The notes under the pieces are model-generated. The model was not told the origin of the DNA and made no database searches. It saw only the letters and a list, made by a program, of their open reading frames with translations. From positions 124,001 to 188,000 of the forward strand of contig NZ_JASBRH010000006.1 of the NCBI RefSeq assembly GCF_029961155.1: DNA of 64,000 nt, in the 5' to 3' direction. Both the position numbers and the translations under genes were made by a program. The stretch comes from Pontibacterium granulatum (GTDB lineage: Bacteria > Pseudomonadota > Gammaproteobacteria > Pseudomonadales > Balneatricaceae). This document shows positions 16,692 to 25,829 of this stretch, piece by piece; positions within the stretch are counted from its first letter, which is position 1; each line of letters begins with the position of its first letter.

Positions 16692-18811
16692 TGAATAAGT
16701 TCTCTTTTCTGGCTCTGACCTCAACTATCTGGACCGCAGCAGTGATGGCTGGCGGAGAGAATCAGTTCACGGATGGCGACGAGTTTGCAGATTTCTACGG
16801 TCAGGATGAGCTTGTAAGCATTGCGACAGGTACCAGTACACCGATCAGTAAGGCGCCGTCGGTTGCCAGCGTAATCTCCGCTGAGCAGATCGAAGCGATG
16901 GGCGCAACCCACCTGGACGAAGTCCTGGAGAGGATCCCCGGTCTACACGTAATGCCGTCGGACTTGAACCGCCTGGATCCGGTGTATTCGATACGCGGTA
17001 TTCAAACCGGCTTTAATCCGCAGATACTGGTGTTGATGAATGGTGCTGAAGTGAAGGATTACCTGAACGGTGGCCTGCCATTTACCTTCCAGATGCCACT
17101 TAGCAATATCAGCCGTATAGAGGTAATTCGTGGTCCAGGTTCTGCGGTATACGGTGCTGATGCTTACAGTGGAGTGATAAACATCATCACCAAAACCGCG
17201 GCTGAAAACGAAGCAGGTGCAGCGGGTTTTCGGGCAGGCAGCTTTCAAAGCCGTGATATATGGGTGCAGAAGGGCTTTCAGACTGAAAATTTTGAGATCT
17301 CATTTTCCTTAGAGAACCTGCGATCCGATGGTGATGATGGTCGTATCGTGACTGCAGACGCGCAGACCACTTGGGATAATTTGAACAGCACAAACGCTTC
17401 ATTGGCACCAGGTGCTTTGAGCACGCATTACGATGTCACCAATATGCATCTTGACGTTAGTACCGGCAACTGGTCTTTACAAAACTGGTTTTGGCAGCAG
17501 GATCAGGGGGGGTTGGGTCAGGGTGGTGCACAGGCATTGGATAACCGTGGCTACCAGGATGCCACCCAGTTACTCAGCCACCTGAACTATGATCGGGATC
17601 TCAGCGATACCTTAAAACTGGAAGCAGACCTGTCTTACCAGCGTAGTGAAAGTGATTCATTGTTCTACCTGTTTCCAGCAGGCAGTACCTTAACAATTGG
17701 CAGTGATGGCAATATCGCCTCTACAGGGAATCTGGTGACATTCACCGATGGATATATCGGTAATCCACAAGTTGTTTCTGAGAATGTGAGTGCCGAGCTG
17801 ACCACGCTCTATAACGGCTTTCAGGATCACTCTTTGAGGTTATCCACTGGTTGGTCTGAGAGCCGGGTGGAAGCGGAAGAGCACAAGAACTATGGTCCAG
17901 GTGTTATCGACGGAGCATCCTCCCCAGTTGACGGTACCCTGACCAATGTAACCGGTACCGATGATATCTTCCTGCAGGATCAGACTCGTGAGTCTTACTT
18001 CGTATCGGCGCAGGATCAGTGGCAGCTGAATAACGACTGGTCCTTCACTGCCGGTATTCGTTGGGATCAATTTGAGGATTTCGGTAATGCAACAACACCC
18101 CGTTTGGCACTTGTGTGGGAACCGTTGCACAACCTGACCACCAAGCTGCTGTATGGTGAAGCGTTTCGGGCGCCATCTTTTGCAGAACTCTATTTCCAGA
18201 ACAACCCATCGGCACTGGGTAATCCAAACCTGAAGCCGGAAGAGATTAAAACCTGGGAATTGGCGCTGGACTACCGTCCAAGCTTTGAGACGGGAGTGAA
18301 ACTGAGCTTTTTTAACTATGAAGCAACCGATCTGATCGCGATCGTGGCGCAGGGTAGTACTCGCCAGTATCAGAATGCACGTAATCAGGATGGCTACGGT
18401 CTCGAATTGGAGCTGGATTGGGACGCTACCGAAGCCCTGAATCTGAATGCTTCCTATGCGTGGCAGCACTCAGAAGATGCTGATACCGGTGAAGACGTTG
18501 CCGACGTCCCAGAGCATACAACGTACCTGGATATCAATTACCGCTTCAGCCGGGATTGGAGAGGGTCATTACAACACTATTGGGTGGGTTCACGCAGTCG
18601 TGCAGAAGGTGATAGCCGGCCTGACATTGATGATTATCATTGGGTGAATGCACGAGTGACGCGCAGTTTTAACAATGATCGCCTGAAACTTTCGATAATC
18701 GCTAAAAATCTGTTTGATACGGATGCCCGCGAGCCGTCCAGCGCACTGATTCCAGGAGATTACCCGCTGGAAGGACGCAGTATCTGGGGCGAGATAAAGT
18801 ACAGCTTCTGA
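16688..18811 (+). CDS. TonB-dependent outer-membrane receptor
   Basis: This 707-residue protein has a signal peptide (about 1-22) and then a DELVSIATG segment that could serve as a TonB box. A plug domain (about 50-165, with VEVIRGPGSAVYGADAYSGVINIITK-type signature) and a 22-strand barrel ending in an aromatic residue (KYSF) follow. The final Phe is the outer-membrane insertion signal. The ATG overlaps the kinase stop by four bases (ATGA), so it is coupled to the sensor. The cargo is unknown. Coupling to a kinase and periplasmic binding protein suggests signal-linked uptake. Confidence 0.9.
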   Translation: MMNKFSFLALTSTIWTAAVMAGGENQFTDGDEFADFYGQDELVSIATGTSTPISKAPSVASVISAEQIEAMGATHLDEVLERIPGLHVMPSDLNRLDPVYSIRGIQTGFNPQILVLMNGAEVKDYLNGGLPFTFQMPLSNISRIEVIRGPGSAVYGADAYSGVINIITKTAAENEAGAAGFRAGSFQSRDIWVQKGFQTENFEISFSLENLRSDGDDGRIVTADAQTTWDNLNSTNASLAPGALSTHYDVTNMHLDVSTGNWSLQNWFWQQDQGGLGQGGAQALDNRGYQDATQLLSHLNYDRDLSDTLKLEADLSYQRSESDSLFYLFPAGSTLTIGSDGNIASTGNLVTFTDGYIGNPQVVSENVSAELTTLYNGFQDHSLRLSTGWSESRVEAEEHKNYGPGVIDGASSPVDGTLTNVTGTDDIFLQDQTRESYFVSAQDQWQLNNDWSFTAGIRWDQFEDFGNATTPRLALVWEPLHNLTTKLLYGEAFRAPSFAELYFQNNPSALGNPNLKPEEIKTWELALDYRPSFETGVKLSFFNYEATDLIAIVAQGSTRQYQNARNQDGYGLELELDWDATEALNLNASYAWQHSEDADTGEDVADVPEHTTYLDINYRFSRDWRGSLQHYWVGSRSRAEGDSRPDIDDYHWVNARVTRSFNNDRLKLSIIAKNLFDTDAREPSSALIPGDYPLEGRSIWGEIKYSF

Positions 18812-18848
18812 TAGATAGAAGCCGCTGAACAAGGAGAGACCCGCCGTT

Positions 18849-19664
18849 ATGGCCAAGGTTGATGTAAAGCGCCGTGACGATCAGTTCTCTGACAAAGTTG
18901 AAACGGCAATCTGGAAAGAAAAACCTTCGCAGGACAATCCGTTTCATGCCGAAGAGGCTCGCTGCTTTGGCTATGATCATCTGGCACTGGTGAACAAGAA
19001 AAGCTTTGCGGAGGTCTTTTTTTTGCTGTTTCGCGGTGAGTTGCCGGATGAAGCGCAGAAAACGCTGTTCGAGTCATTGCTGATCAGTGTTATTCATCCT
19101 GGTCCACGTCATGTAGCCTCGCGCGCAGCGATGAATGCCGCGGTCAGCAAGACCCATGTCAGCCATATCTTGCCGTTGTCGATGAACGTGATGGCGGGGG
19201 AATGGCAAGGCAGCCGGGAAGTATTCCAGGCGATGAAATTTCTGTCTAGAAACCTCCAGAGTAAGCCGGAGGTTTGTGCTCAGGACAGAATATCGGCCCT
19301 CGCAGGTGCTGATCGGGAAGGTGACCAAACCGTAGCACCGGGGTTCGGTTCGAGTTATGGCACTGCTGATACCTATGCGCAAAAACTGGCTGACAATCTC
19401 TTCGCACACTGTGTGACAGGTGAAAGCATGCAATGGGCTCGTCGGTTTGTGACCTCTATCCATGACGCCGGCGCTGGTTGGCGCGTTACCGGGCTGTTTG
19501 CCGCAGCACTCTGTGATCTGGGTTTCACTCCTTATCAGGGGGAGCTTTTGTATCAGATTGCTACGGCACCGGGTATCGCCGCTCAAGCGGCAGAAAAGTC
19601 CGATCAGCCTATTACCGCGATGCCGTTTGTCTCGGATCAAAATTACACCATCGAGGGGGAGTGA
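18849..19664 (+). CDS. Citrate synthase-like protein, subunit A (short)
   Basis: The protein has 271 residues and an all-alpha citrate synthase-like fold, about two thirds of the normal length (about 430). HPGPRHVASRAAMNAAV (about residues 82-98) aligns with the HGPxxxGA substrate region of citrate synthase and citryl-CoA lyase. The second active-site motif GFGHP is replaced by GFGSSYGTAD, so the usual catalytic His is missing. It is followed after 3 bp by a paralogue, and the two may form a heteromer. The reaction is unknown; annotation as citrate synthase would be too specific. Confidence 0.7.
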   Translation: MAKVDVKRRDDQFSDKVETAIWKEKPSQDNPFHAEEARCFGYDHLALVNKKSFAEVFFLLFRGELPDEAQKTLFESLLISVIHPGPRHVASRAAMNAAVSKTHVSHILPLSMNVMAGEWQGSREVFQAMKFLSRNLQSKPEVCAQDRISALAGADREGDQTVAPGFGSSYGTADTYAQKLADNLFAHCVTGESMQWARRFVTSIHDAGAGWRVTGLFAAALCDLGFTPYQGELLYQIATAPGIAAQAAEKSDQPITAMPFVSDQNYTIEGE

Positions 19665-19667
19665 ATT

Positions 19668-20486
19668 ATGCCACAGGATGTTGTGAATACCCCTTATGCG
19701 CTGTGGGAAGAGAATCGCAACCGCATCGTAAGCCACCAAGGTGGATGGGTGATTGGTAAGGGCGTTTTCAACCATGGCTATTCCATGATGGACGATCTGG
19801 TCGGGGAGATAACCTATTTTCAGCAGATCTTTCTGAACCTTACGGGTAAGTTGCCGGATAAGCGCTTGGGGGATTGGCTGGAAGCGGGTTATATCTGCTT
19901 TAGTTGGCCTGATGCCCGAATCTGGTGTAACCATATGGCAGCGTTGTCAGGCACATCCCGTGGTGCAATTGTGTCCGGTGTCAGCTCCGGCATTATGGCT
20001 GCTGACTCTTTAATGTATGCCACCGGCGTGATGGTGCGCTGCCATGACTTTATAGCAACAGCATTGAAGGAGAAGCGGGCAGGGGCAGCGGTCGAGGAGA
20101 TCGTAAAACGCCACCTGTCTGCTAAAAATGAGTTGCCTGGTTATGCGCGTCCGATAGCCAAAGGTGATGAGCGTATCGACGCGATGCAGAGAGTGTGTCG
20201 CAAACTCGATATCACGATGGGTGAGCATGAAGCGCTGGCTTACGAGATCAGTGACTACCTCATTGAGGAACACGATGAGTGCCTCAACTATGGCGGCTAT
20301 CTGGTCGCATTCCTGGCCGATCATGGCTTTAGTGGAATTGAAGTGGAGCGGCTGATCAGTACGGCGGTCGCGTCAGGGTTACAGGCGTGTTATGTGGAGG
20401 CCTTGGAACGGCCCGAAGGCTGTTTTCTGCCGATGCGCTGTAGCGATGTGGTCTATACAGGTCCAGAGGACCGTGAGCTGCCTTGA
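19668..20486 (+). CDS. Citrate synthase-like protein, subunit B (short)
   Basis: This 272-residue paralogue of the preceding protein has PGYARPIAKGDERIDAM, aligning with the citrate synthase PGFGHPxxKxDPRA motif. The catalytic His is replaced here too. The C-terminal Asp region and the helical core (NYGGYLVAFLADHGFSGIEVERL, about 205-230) fit the family. A 3-bp gap to the partner gene implies a co-translated pair. It ends 25 bp from the convergent TPP-enzyme gene. A CoA-dependent condensation or lyase role is possible, as is a non-catalytic role. Confidence 0.7.
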   Translation: MPQDVVNTPYALWEENRNRIVSHQGGWVIGKGVFNHGYSMMDDLVGEITYFQQIFLNLTGKLPDKRLGDWLEAGYICFSWPDARIWCNHMAALSGTSRGAIVSGVSSGIMAADSLMYATGVMVRCHDFIATALKEKRAGAAVEEIVKRHLSAKNELPGYARPIAKGDERIDAMQRVCRKLDITMGEHEALAYEISDYLIEEHDECLNYGGYLVAFLADHGFSGIEVERLISTAVASGLQACYVEALERPEGCFLPMRCSDVVYTGPEDRELP

Positions 20487-20511
20487 TGAGCTCACAGTCG
20501 TAAAGGGCTGG

Positions 20512-22302
20512 TTATTTTGAAGTTGCCAGTCCTTTAATCCGCTCACCCATCGGAGGGACTTCTTCCGGATCGATCCGCACATCAATAATGGTTGGTCCCC
20601 GCTTTGCAAACAGGCGCGTAAAGTCAACCGCCTCCAGTTCTCGCGGCGATTCCACGACAATCCCTTCGATGCCCATCGCTTCGGCCATCAGGGCGAAGTT
20701 TATTTCCGGTAAGGCGAAACCGGTCTGTTCGGCGCCTCCCAAACGTTGCCCGTGTTTAACCATACCCAAAGCGTTGTCGTTCAGGATGATCATTACCAGC
20801 GGCAGATTTAGCTGAGCAGCAACAGTGATCTCCTGTCCCGACATTAAATAGCTGCCGTCACCGGTGATGCAGATATGCGGTGCCTTAGGATTGCTGACCG
20901 CGGAGCCGACAGAGGCACTGATCGCCCAGGTCATGGAGCCGTAGGCCATGGCGATGCGAAACAGGCCTCGGTTGTCACGGCGTTGCATGTACCGAATAGA
21001 CCAGGCCCAGGCGTTGCCCGCGTCTATGAATATACGCGTATTGTCAGGCAGCGCTTGGGACAGCGTATGCATTACCCGCTGGGGTTTGATCGGGACTGCG
21101 TTATTGGTGGCGGCTGCCTGCTCCTCCAGACTTAGCATCGGTATGGATGATACGGATTGCCGCAGGTCCTGCCACTGCTTGCCTTGGGAACGCAAAATGG
21201 CCGCGTGGGTGGACAGTTGTGTCAGAATTTCAGGCAGTGAGCCACAAACATGCAGGCAGGCTTCAGGCGTTTGCATGAACGCGGCACTGTTGTCGTCGAT
21301 ATGCACCATCTTGTTGTTGAGGAGCTTGGGTTCCCAGCCGCTGGTACCCAGTTCTCCTGCTTGTGTGCCCAGTGCCAGTAACAGATCGTACTGTTGCTCC
21401 ATAATCAGCGCTCGGGCTTTGGGGTGACCAGAAAAGCCGAATACACCGCAGTAGCGGGGATGGGTTTCGTCCACCCAGCATTTTCCGGTTGGCTCGGAAA
21501 TAATGGCTGCATTGGTTTGATCGGCAAATTGCGTCAGTTGATCTGACGTTAAGTGGCAGTTCTCACCCACGTAGATCAGTATTCTCTCTGCTTCATATAA
21601 CTTCGTCTTCAGCTGCTCCATCGCCATCGGGGAGTTCAGCTGAAGTGTTTGGTTAAACAGGTCCGGATTGATGCGAAGTGGCTCGCTGAGTGCCGTATTG
21701 ACGATGTCTGCGGGCAAACTCAGATGCACAGGGCCTTTCGGTGCGGTATTGGCAATCAGCAGCGCGTTGATCAGTTTGTGCTTCAGCTGATCCGGGTGGG
21801 ATACAAGCGTGCTGTACTTGGTGCAGTGATTAAACATGCCCACAACGTCAATCGCCGAGCAGGAACTGTCCTGCAGCGTTTTGCGGCCAAACTTGGCCCG
21901 CGGGGTCTGGGCGGTTAGCACCAGTAACGGCAGGTTCTCTTCGTAGGCGTTGGCGACGCCGGTTATCAGGTTCGTTGCACCGGGACCGGTGGTAGAGCAG
22001 CAGACACCAAGGCGGCCTGATTCACGGATACTGCCATCGGCCATAAACGCCGCGCCAGTTTCATGGCGTGAGACGACCATGGTTGGACCCGATCCGCTGC
22101 GCTCTGCACGGGCTACAGCGTCAAAGAAGGGTTCGATGGAGCCCCCCGGTACGCCAAAAATATGGTTGACACCTGCTACCGAGAGGTATCGAACGATCAA
22201 ATCGCCGTAGGTTTCGGGCTCTGTTTGATAGCTGCTGGTGTCCCGATCCATTCGGCTGTCCAGGGATGGGGTGTGTGGCATATCCATTGTGCAAAAATCC
22301 AT
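20512..22302 (-). CDS. Thiamine diphosphate enzyme, acetolactate synthase-like
   Basis: The 596-residue protein has three TPP-enzyme domains. The N-terminal PYR domain carries RHETGAAFMADG with the glutamate that activates TPP. A central dimer domain follows, and the C-terminal PP domain has GDGSYLMSGQE...NDNALGM, which binds TPP and Mg. The closest common family is the IlvB-like group, which includes sulfoacetaldehyde acetyltransferase, glyoxylate carboligase and oxalyl-CoA decarboxylase. No small regulatory subunit is adjacent, which speaks against a biosynthetic IlvB. Several N-terminal Met codons (22302, 22287, 22281) leave the start open. Confidence 0.82.
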   Translation of the reverse strand: MDFCTMDMPHTPSLDSRMDRDTSSYQTEPETYGDLIVRYLSVAGVNHIFGVPGGSIEPFFDAVARAERSGSGPTMVVSRHETGAAFMADGSIRESGRLGVCCSTTGPGATNLITGVANAYEENLPLLVLTAQTPRAKFGRKTLQDSSCSAIDVVGMFNHCTKYSTLVSHPDQLKHKLINALLIANTAPKGPVHLSLPADIVNTALSEPLRINPDLFNQTLQLNSPMAMEQLKTKLYEAERILIYVGENCHLTSDQLTQFADQTNAAIISEPTGKCWVDETHPRYCGVFGFSGHPKARALIMEQQYDLLLALGTQAGELGTSGWEPKLLNNKMVHIDDNSAAFMQTPEACLHVCGSLPEILTQLSTHAAILRSQGKQWQDLRQSVSSIPMLSLEEQAAATNNAVPIKPQRVMHTLSQALPDNTRIFIDAGNAWAWSIRYMQRRDNRGLFRIAMAYGSMTWAISASVGSAVSNPKAPHICITGDGSYLMSGQEITVAAQLNLPLVMIILNDNALGMVKHGQRLGGAEQTGFALPEINFALMAEAMGIEGIVVESPRELEAVDFTRLFAKRGPTIIDVRIDPEEVPPMGERIKGLATSK

Positions 22303-22387
22303 GTTGTTATTAGATTCAGCTAACCAGAACAGCGACTAGCAGCCTTATCTGTGCTGATCATACCTATGTTTCGGGCATTAAATGTAT

Positions 22388-24928
22388 TTAGTCATCGGAG
22401 CCATCCTGGATCGCACCGGCTACTTCCTGTAATTCCGTGGGGGTGTCTTGGCTGGCTGAAAACAGCTCTGATAGTGGTTTAGGTTTGCCAAGATGGTAAC
22501 CCTGCGCGTAATCGACCTGAATATCCCGCAGCAGGTTGAGAGTTTCTTCGTTCTCGACAAACTCCGCCACCGTTTTCTTGCCGAGTGCGAATGCCACTTC
22601 CCGAATGGATTTCACCAGCGCGCGGTCGATGCTGCTATTGGTGAGCTCACGCACGAAGGAACCGTCAATTTTTACGGTTTCCGCAGGCAGGTTCTTGAGA
22701 TACGAAAAAGTGCTGAATCCGGTACCGAAGTCATCTATCGAGAATGCACAGCCCATCTCCGACAGCTGCTCCACCATGTATTGGGTTGCGCTAAGGTTGG
22801 ATAGGCTGGCACTTTCCGTAAGCTCGAAGATGACGCGACTCGCAGCAACGTTATACTGCTTCAGCTTTTCCTGGATCAATGGGACGAGGCGTTCGTTACG
22901 GAACGCGTGGGCGGACAGGTTGATCGCGATCTTTCTCAGTTGTGGGTATTCGGATAAAGAGCGGATCGCCTTGCTGATGACATGCTGATCAAGCAGTGCG
23001 ATATCTTCAAAGCGTTCCAGCGCCGGAATAAAGTCGCCCGGGTAGATTACTTTGTCATCGATCTCCAGGCGGACAAGGGCTTCGTAATACGCCACCTGGT
23101 TGGACGCGATATGGTAGATCGGCTGGAAGTGAAGAATCAGTTTATCCTGCGTGATGGCGTGTTGCACCGCGTGCAGCCACTGCATGCTGGATTTGACGTC
23201 ATCGCTCTCTTTGTCCTCTTCGGTGTAGCTGTGGACGTAGTTTCGCCCATTGCGTTTGGCTACGTAGAGGGCAATATCGGCTTGTTGCAGGTAGAGCTGG
23301 GCGTTATCCGCGGCACCATCAATCAGGCTCATGCCGATACTGCAGCTGATTTTGTAGACCTGATCGCTGAAGGTGTACTGGTCCACGGCAACCAGCGCAC
23401 ACAGATCTTCGGCAATACAGTGGGCCTGCTCCAGCTCCGTATCCATCAGGATAACGGTGAACTCGTCCCCGCCAATGCGGCAAAGACGATCGGATTCGCG
23501 CAGCCGATGTCGTAGCTTCCCTGCCACGTCTTCCAGTACATAATCGCCCTGGTTGTGCCCCTGCGTATCGTTGATCGCTTTGAAGTGATCCAGATCGATG
23601 TAGAGCAGGGTATGTTTGGAACCGTTGGAGCGGGCCAGGGCCGCCGTGCGTGCCAGTTCCGTATCAAAGAAATGGCGGTTGTACAGACCGGTGAGTGAGT
23701 CATGCATCGCCAGGTGTTCCAGTCGCTGTTCCGCCAGCTTGCGCGCGGAGATGTCATCGATGGATACGGAAATGGCGATGTTTTCGTTTTCGCGGGTGAT
23801 ACGGTTAAGCCGCGCTTCAACCCAGGCGCCGTGGCTGTATTGGCTGTTGAGTTTGAATTCCAGCCGGGTGCGGGCAATCTTGCGCTCTACGATGTTGTTA
23901 ATCGCATGCTGCACTTCGCTGACAAAGGTGTGTGTTTCGCGGCAGGCAAATGAGGCCAGTTGCTGGCCGATGGTTTCGGCCTTACTTAGCCCTGTCAGAA
24001 GGTGCCATGCCTTGTTGAAGAACACGATTCGTCCCTGGCCATCCAGCTCCAGAACAGCTGTGGTCAGGTTGTTGAGAATACGTTTGTGTTCGCGCGTCTG
24101 CATATCGAGCAAGTTTTCATTTTTATGCAGGGATTCGATGGTCTGTGCGAATTGCTCGTTGCTGACGAGGAAGTCTTCCCGGCGGGAAGCAATTTCACAG
24201 ACTTTGCGGAGCTGGGCATTGCGGAACGGTTTACTGATGAAATCTGAGGCGCCTTTTAACATCAGCTCTTCCGCCAGATCCATGGTGCCGTGCGCGGTCA
24301 TGATCACGATGGTTTGATCGGGCTTCTCGCTCAGGATTTGCTGCATCACCTCCGGGCCGGACATGCCAGGGAGCATCACATCCAGCAGAATGATGGGGTG
24401 CTGTTTGTTACGCCAGAGGTCAAGACCGGTTGGGCCATCCTCGGCGACGTCCACATCAAATCGCCCACGCAGAATACGTTGGATCAACGTAGAGGTATCT
24501 TCAGAATCTTCGATCGCCAGAATGCTGGCGTGTCGGTAGCGCGTGGGTGCACTCGGCGGTTCGGTGAGCAGAGTTTCCAGCTGTTCGAATTGGCTGTAGG
24601 GGATCAGGTGATCGATATCGAACTCGCGCGCAGTGGTTTCCGCGATCCGCTTGCACCAGGTTGAGGCCACAATAATAAACGGGGTGTGTTCACTGCAGCT
24701 GAACACGCCGGACCGCACCATCCGTGCGAGTCGCCAGCCGTCCAGGCCGTCTACATAGATATCGCTGACCACACAACGAATATCCTGTGTTTTTAGCAGG
24801 CTGGCCGCCATTGTCCCGCTATCCGCTTCAATCACATCGTAATGCGTATGGGCGGTAATGAAACGTGCCAGGTTTAATCGTTGCTCTTCGTTACCATTTA
24901 CCAGCAACAGGTGGGGTGAGCCAGTCAT
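22388..24928 (-). CDS. REC-REC-PAS-GGDEF-EAL response regulator
   Basis: The protein has 846 residues. An N-terminal receiver (about 4-125) is degenerate: the acidic pocket reads LLLVNGNE and the conserved Lys is absent (HLIPYS). The second receiver (about 133-255) is canonical, with phospho-Asp183 in LLDVMLPG and KPF. A PAS domain (about 285-405) precedes a GGDEF domain with intact GGDEF (486-490) and RESD inhibitory site, then an EAL domain with intact EAL (616-618). It can in principle make and degrade c-di-GMP. Start 24928 has AGGA upstream and is preferred over a GTG at 24955. Confidence 0.92.
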   Translation of the reverse strand: MTGSPHLLLVNGNEEQRLNLARFITAHTHYDVIEADSGTMAASLLKTQDIRCVVSDIYVDGLDGWRLARMVRSGVFSCSEHTPFIIVASTWCKRIAETTAREFDIDHLIPYSQFEQLETLLTEPPSAPTRYRHASILAIEDSEDTSTLIQRILRGRFDVDVAEDGPTGLDLWRNKQHPIILLDVMLPGMSGPEVMQQILSEKPDQTIVIMTAHGTMDLAEELMLKGASDFISKPFRNAQLRKVCEIASRREDFLVSNEQFAQTIESLHKNENLLDMQTREHKRILNNLTTAVLELDGQGRIVFFNKAWHLLTGLSKAETIGQQLASFACRETHTFVSEVQHAINNIVERKIARTRLEFKLNSQYSHGAWVEARLNRITRENENIAISVSIDDISARKLAEQRLEHLAMHDSLTGLYNRHFFDTELARTAALARSNGSKHTLLYIDLDHFKAINDTQGHNQGDYVLEDVAGKLRHRLRESDRLCRIGGDEFTVILMDTELEQAHCIAEDLCALVAVDQYTFSDQVYKISCSIGMSLIDGAADNAQLYLQQADIALYVAKRNGRNYVHSYTEEDKESDDVKSSMQWLHAVQHAITQDKLILHFQPIYHIASNQVAYYEALVRLEIDDKVIYPGDFIPALERFEDIALLDQHVISKAIRSLSEYPQLRKIAINLSAHAFRNERLVPLIQEKLKQYNVAASRVIFELTESASLSNLSATQYMVEQLSEMGCAFSIDDFGTGFSTFSYLKNLPAETVKIDGSFVRELTNSSIDRALVKSIREVAFALGKKTVAEFVENEETLNLLRDIQVDYAQGYHLGKPKPLSELFSASQDTPTELQEVAGAIQDGSDD

Positions 24929-25516
24929 CCTGTGACATCCTAAAAAACTAAACACACTCTTACGTGCAGAGACACAACACCACGCCTGAATAGTGTCCTT
25001 TTCGAAACCGCATCATAAGGTTCAAAAGGATAATGAGGTGTCTTCTGGTTTCGAGCTATTTAGGTACAACTTTGCAAAAGGAACTTAACCGAATCCAGAG
25101 TACCAAAAAAATCTGGAAATGGTAATTAACATGTTTTAAACATCTGTTTGAAAGTTGATCTGTTGTATTCGGCATGCCAATAACACACCAACTATCGAGG
25201 GGAAATATAGGCGCAGGCACTAAGATATGCGAGCGATTACTACAAAAAATACTATATATTGTGCGCTATTTGGTCAATCTTTGCATCAATATGCAAAGGT
25301 GTATGTGTGATGGCTGTGGTGCAGCGACGGTGTGAATCTATAGACGGTTGAATCTTGCATGCTGGCTAAGGGCGTGAATACTCGCTCTGCATTATCCAGG
25401 GAGTCTGGGTAAAGTGGGGCCGCCAATAAAGCTACGCTCCTTGATATCCTTCAACCCTCAGAGTGATCAGGATGCGGGCTTTACATTGTCGATGTTGCAC
25501 TAGGGGGATGGATTGA
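24929..25516. other. Long intergenic region with two dyads
   Basis: No credible gene. Two dyads are visible: an imperfect stem near 24996-25029 (CCTTTT/AAAAGG arms with GAAACC/GGTTC) and CTTTGCAT-CAAT-ATGCAAAG at 25279-25298, a perfect 8-bp operator-like palindrome. AT-rich stretches upstream of 24928 should hold the promoter of the response-regulator gene. Confidence 0.35.
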
Positions 25517-25771
25517 TTGGGCAGCACGCACACTGTGTCCTGTGATGGTCACGCGGCCGAGGCGCTGCTGGCCGGGCACCAGCGGAAACATTTCCGGCGT
25601 ACCCTGAATTTTGTCGTTTTGAATCTGGGACCCTATCTGGCGAAGTGGCGTATGCAGGAGGTTCGCGATTTGATGATAAACGCTGACTGCTCGATGGGTG
25701 TGATCGCAGAAACCAGTGGTTATCAATCTGAGGCCGCTTTACGGAAAGCCTTCCGCGCCATTGCAGGGTAA
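25517..25771 (+). pseudogene. AraC-family regulator remnant (C-terminal fragment)
   Basis: About 50 residues encoded at roughly 25620-25771 match the second helix-turn-helix of AraC-type regulators: LGPYLAKWRMQEVRDLM, then VIAETSGYQSEAALRKAFR, corresponding to the usual PxxYLxxWRMxxA and VAxxxGYxSEAAFxRAFK. The N-terminal ligand domain and the first helix-turn-helix are absent, and the frame stops at IAG just before the usual P-x-x-YR end. It is therefore a decayed gene. Confidence 0.7.
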
Positions 25772-25806
25772 ACGCCGTGTTCGCGGTAAACGGCTGATTA
25801 AACGCG

Positions 25807-25829
25807 TAAAAAAGGAGTCTTACGACTCC
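25807..25829 (-). terminator. metA terminator overlapping the stop codon
   Basis: GGAGTC (25814-25819) and GACTCC (25824-25829) form the stem, with TAA of metA in the loop. On the minus strand a run of T follows (25807-25813). The terminator thus begins inside the last codons of metA. Confidence 0.75.

Noticed and set aside
18849..20486. One citrate synthase gene broken by a frameshift
   Set aside because: Each protein has its own complete helical core and both align with the same GFGHP region, so they are paralogues in tandem and not two halves of one gene.
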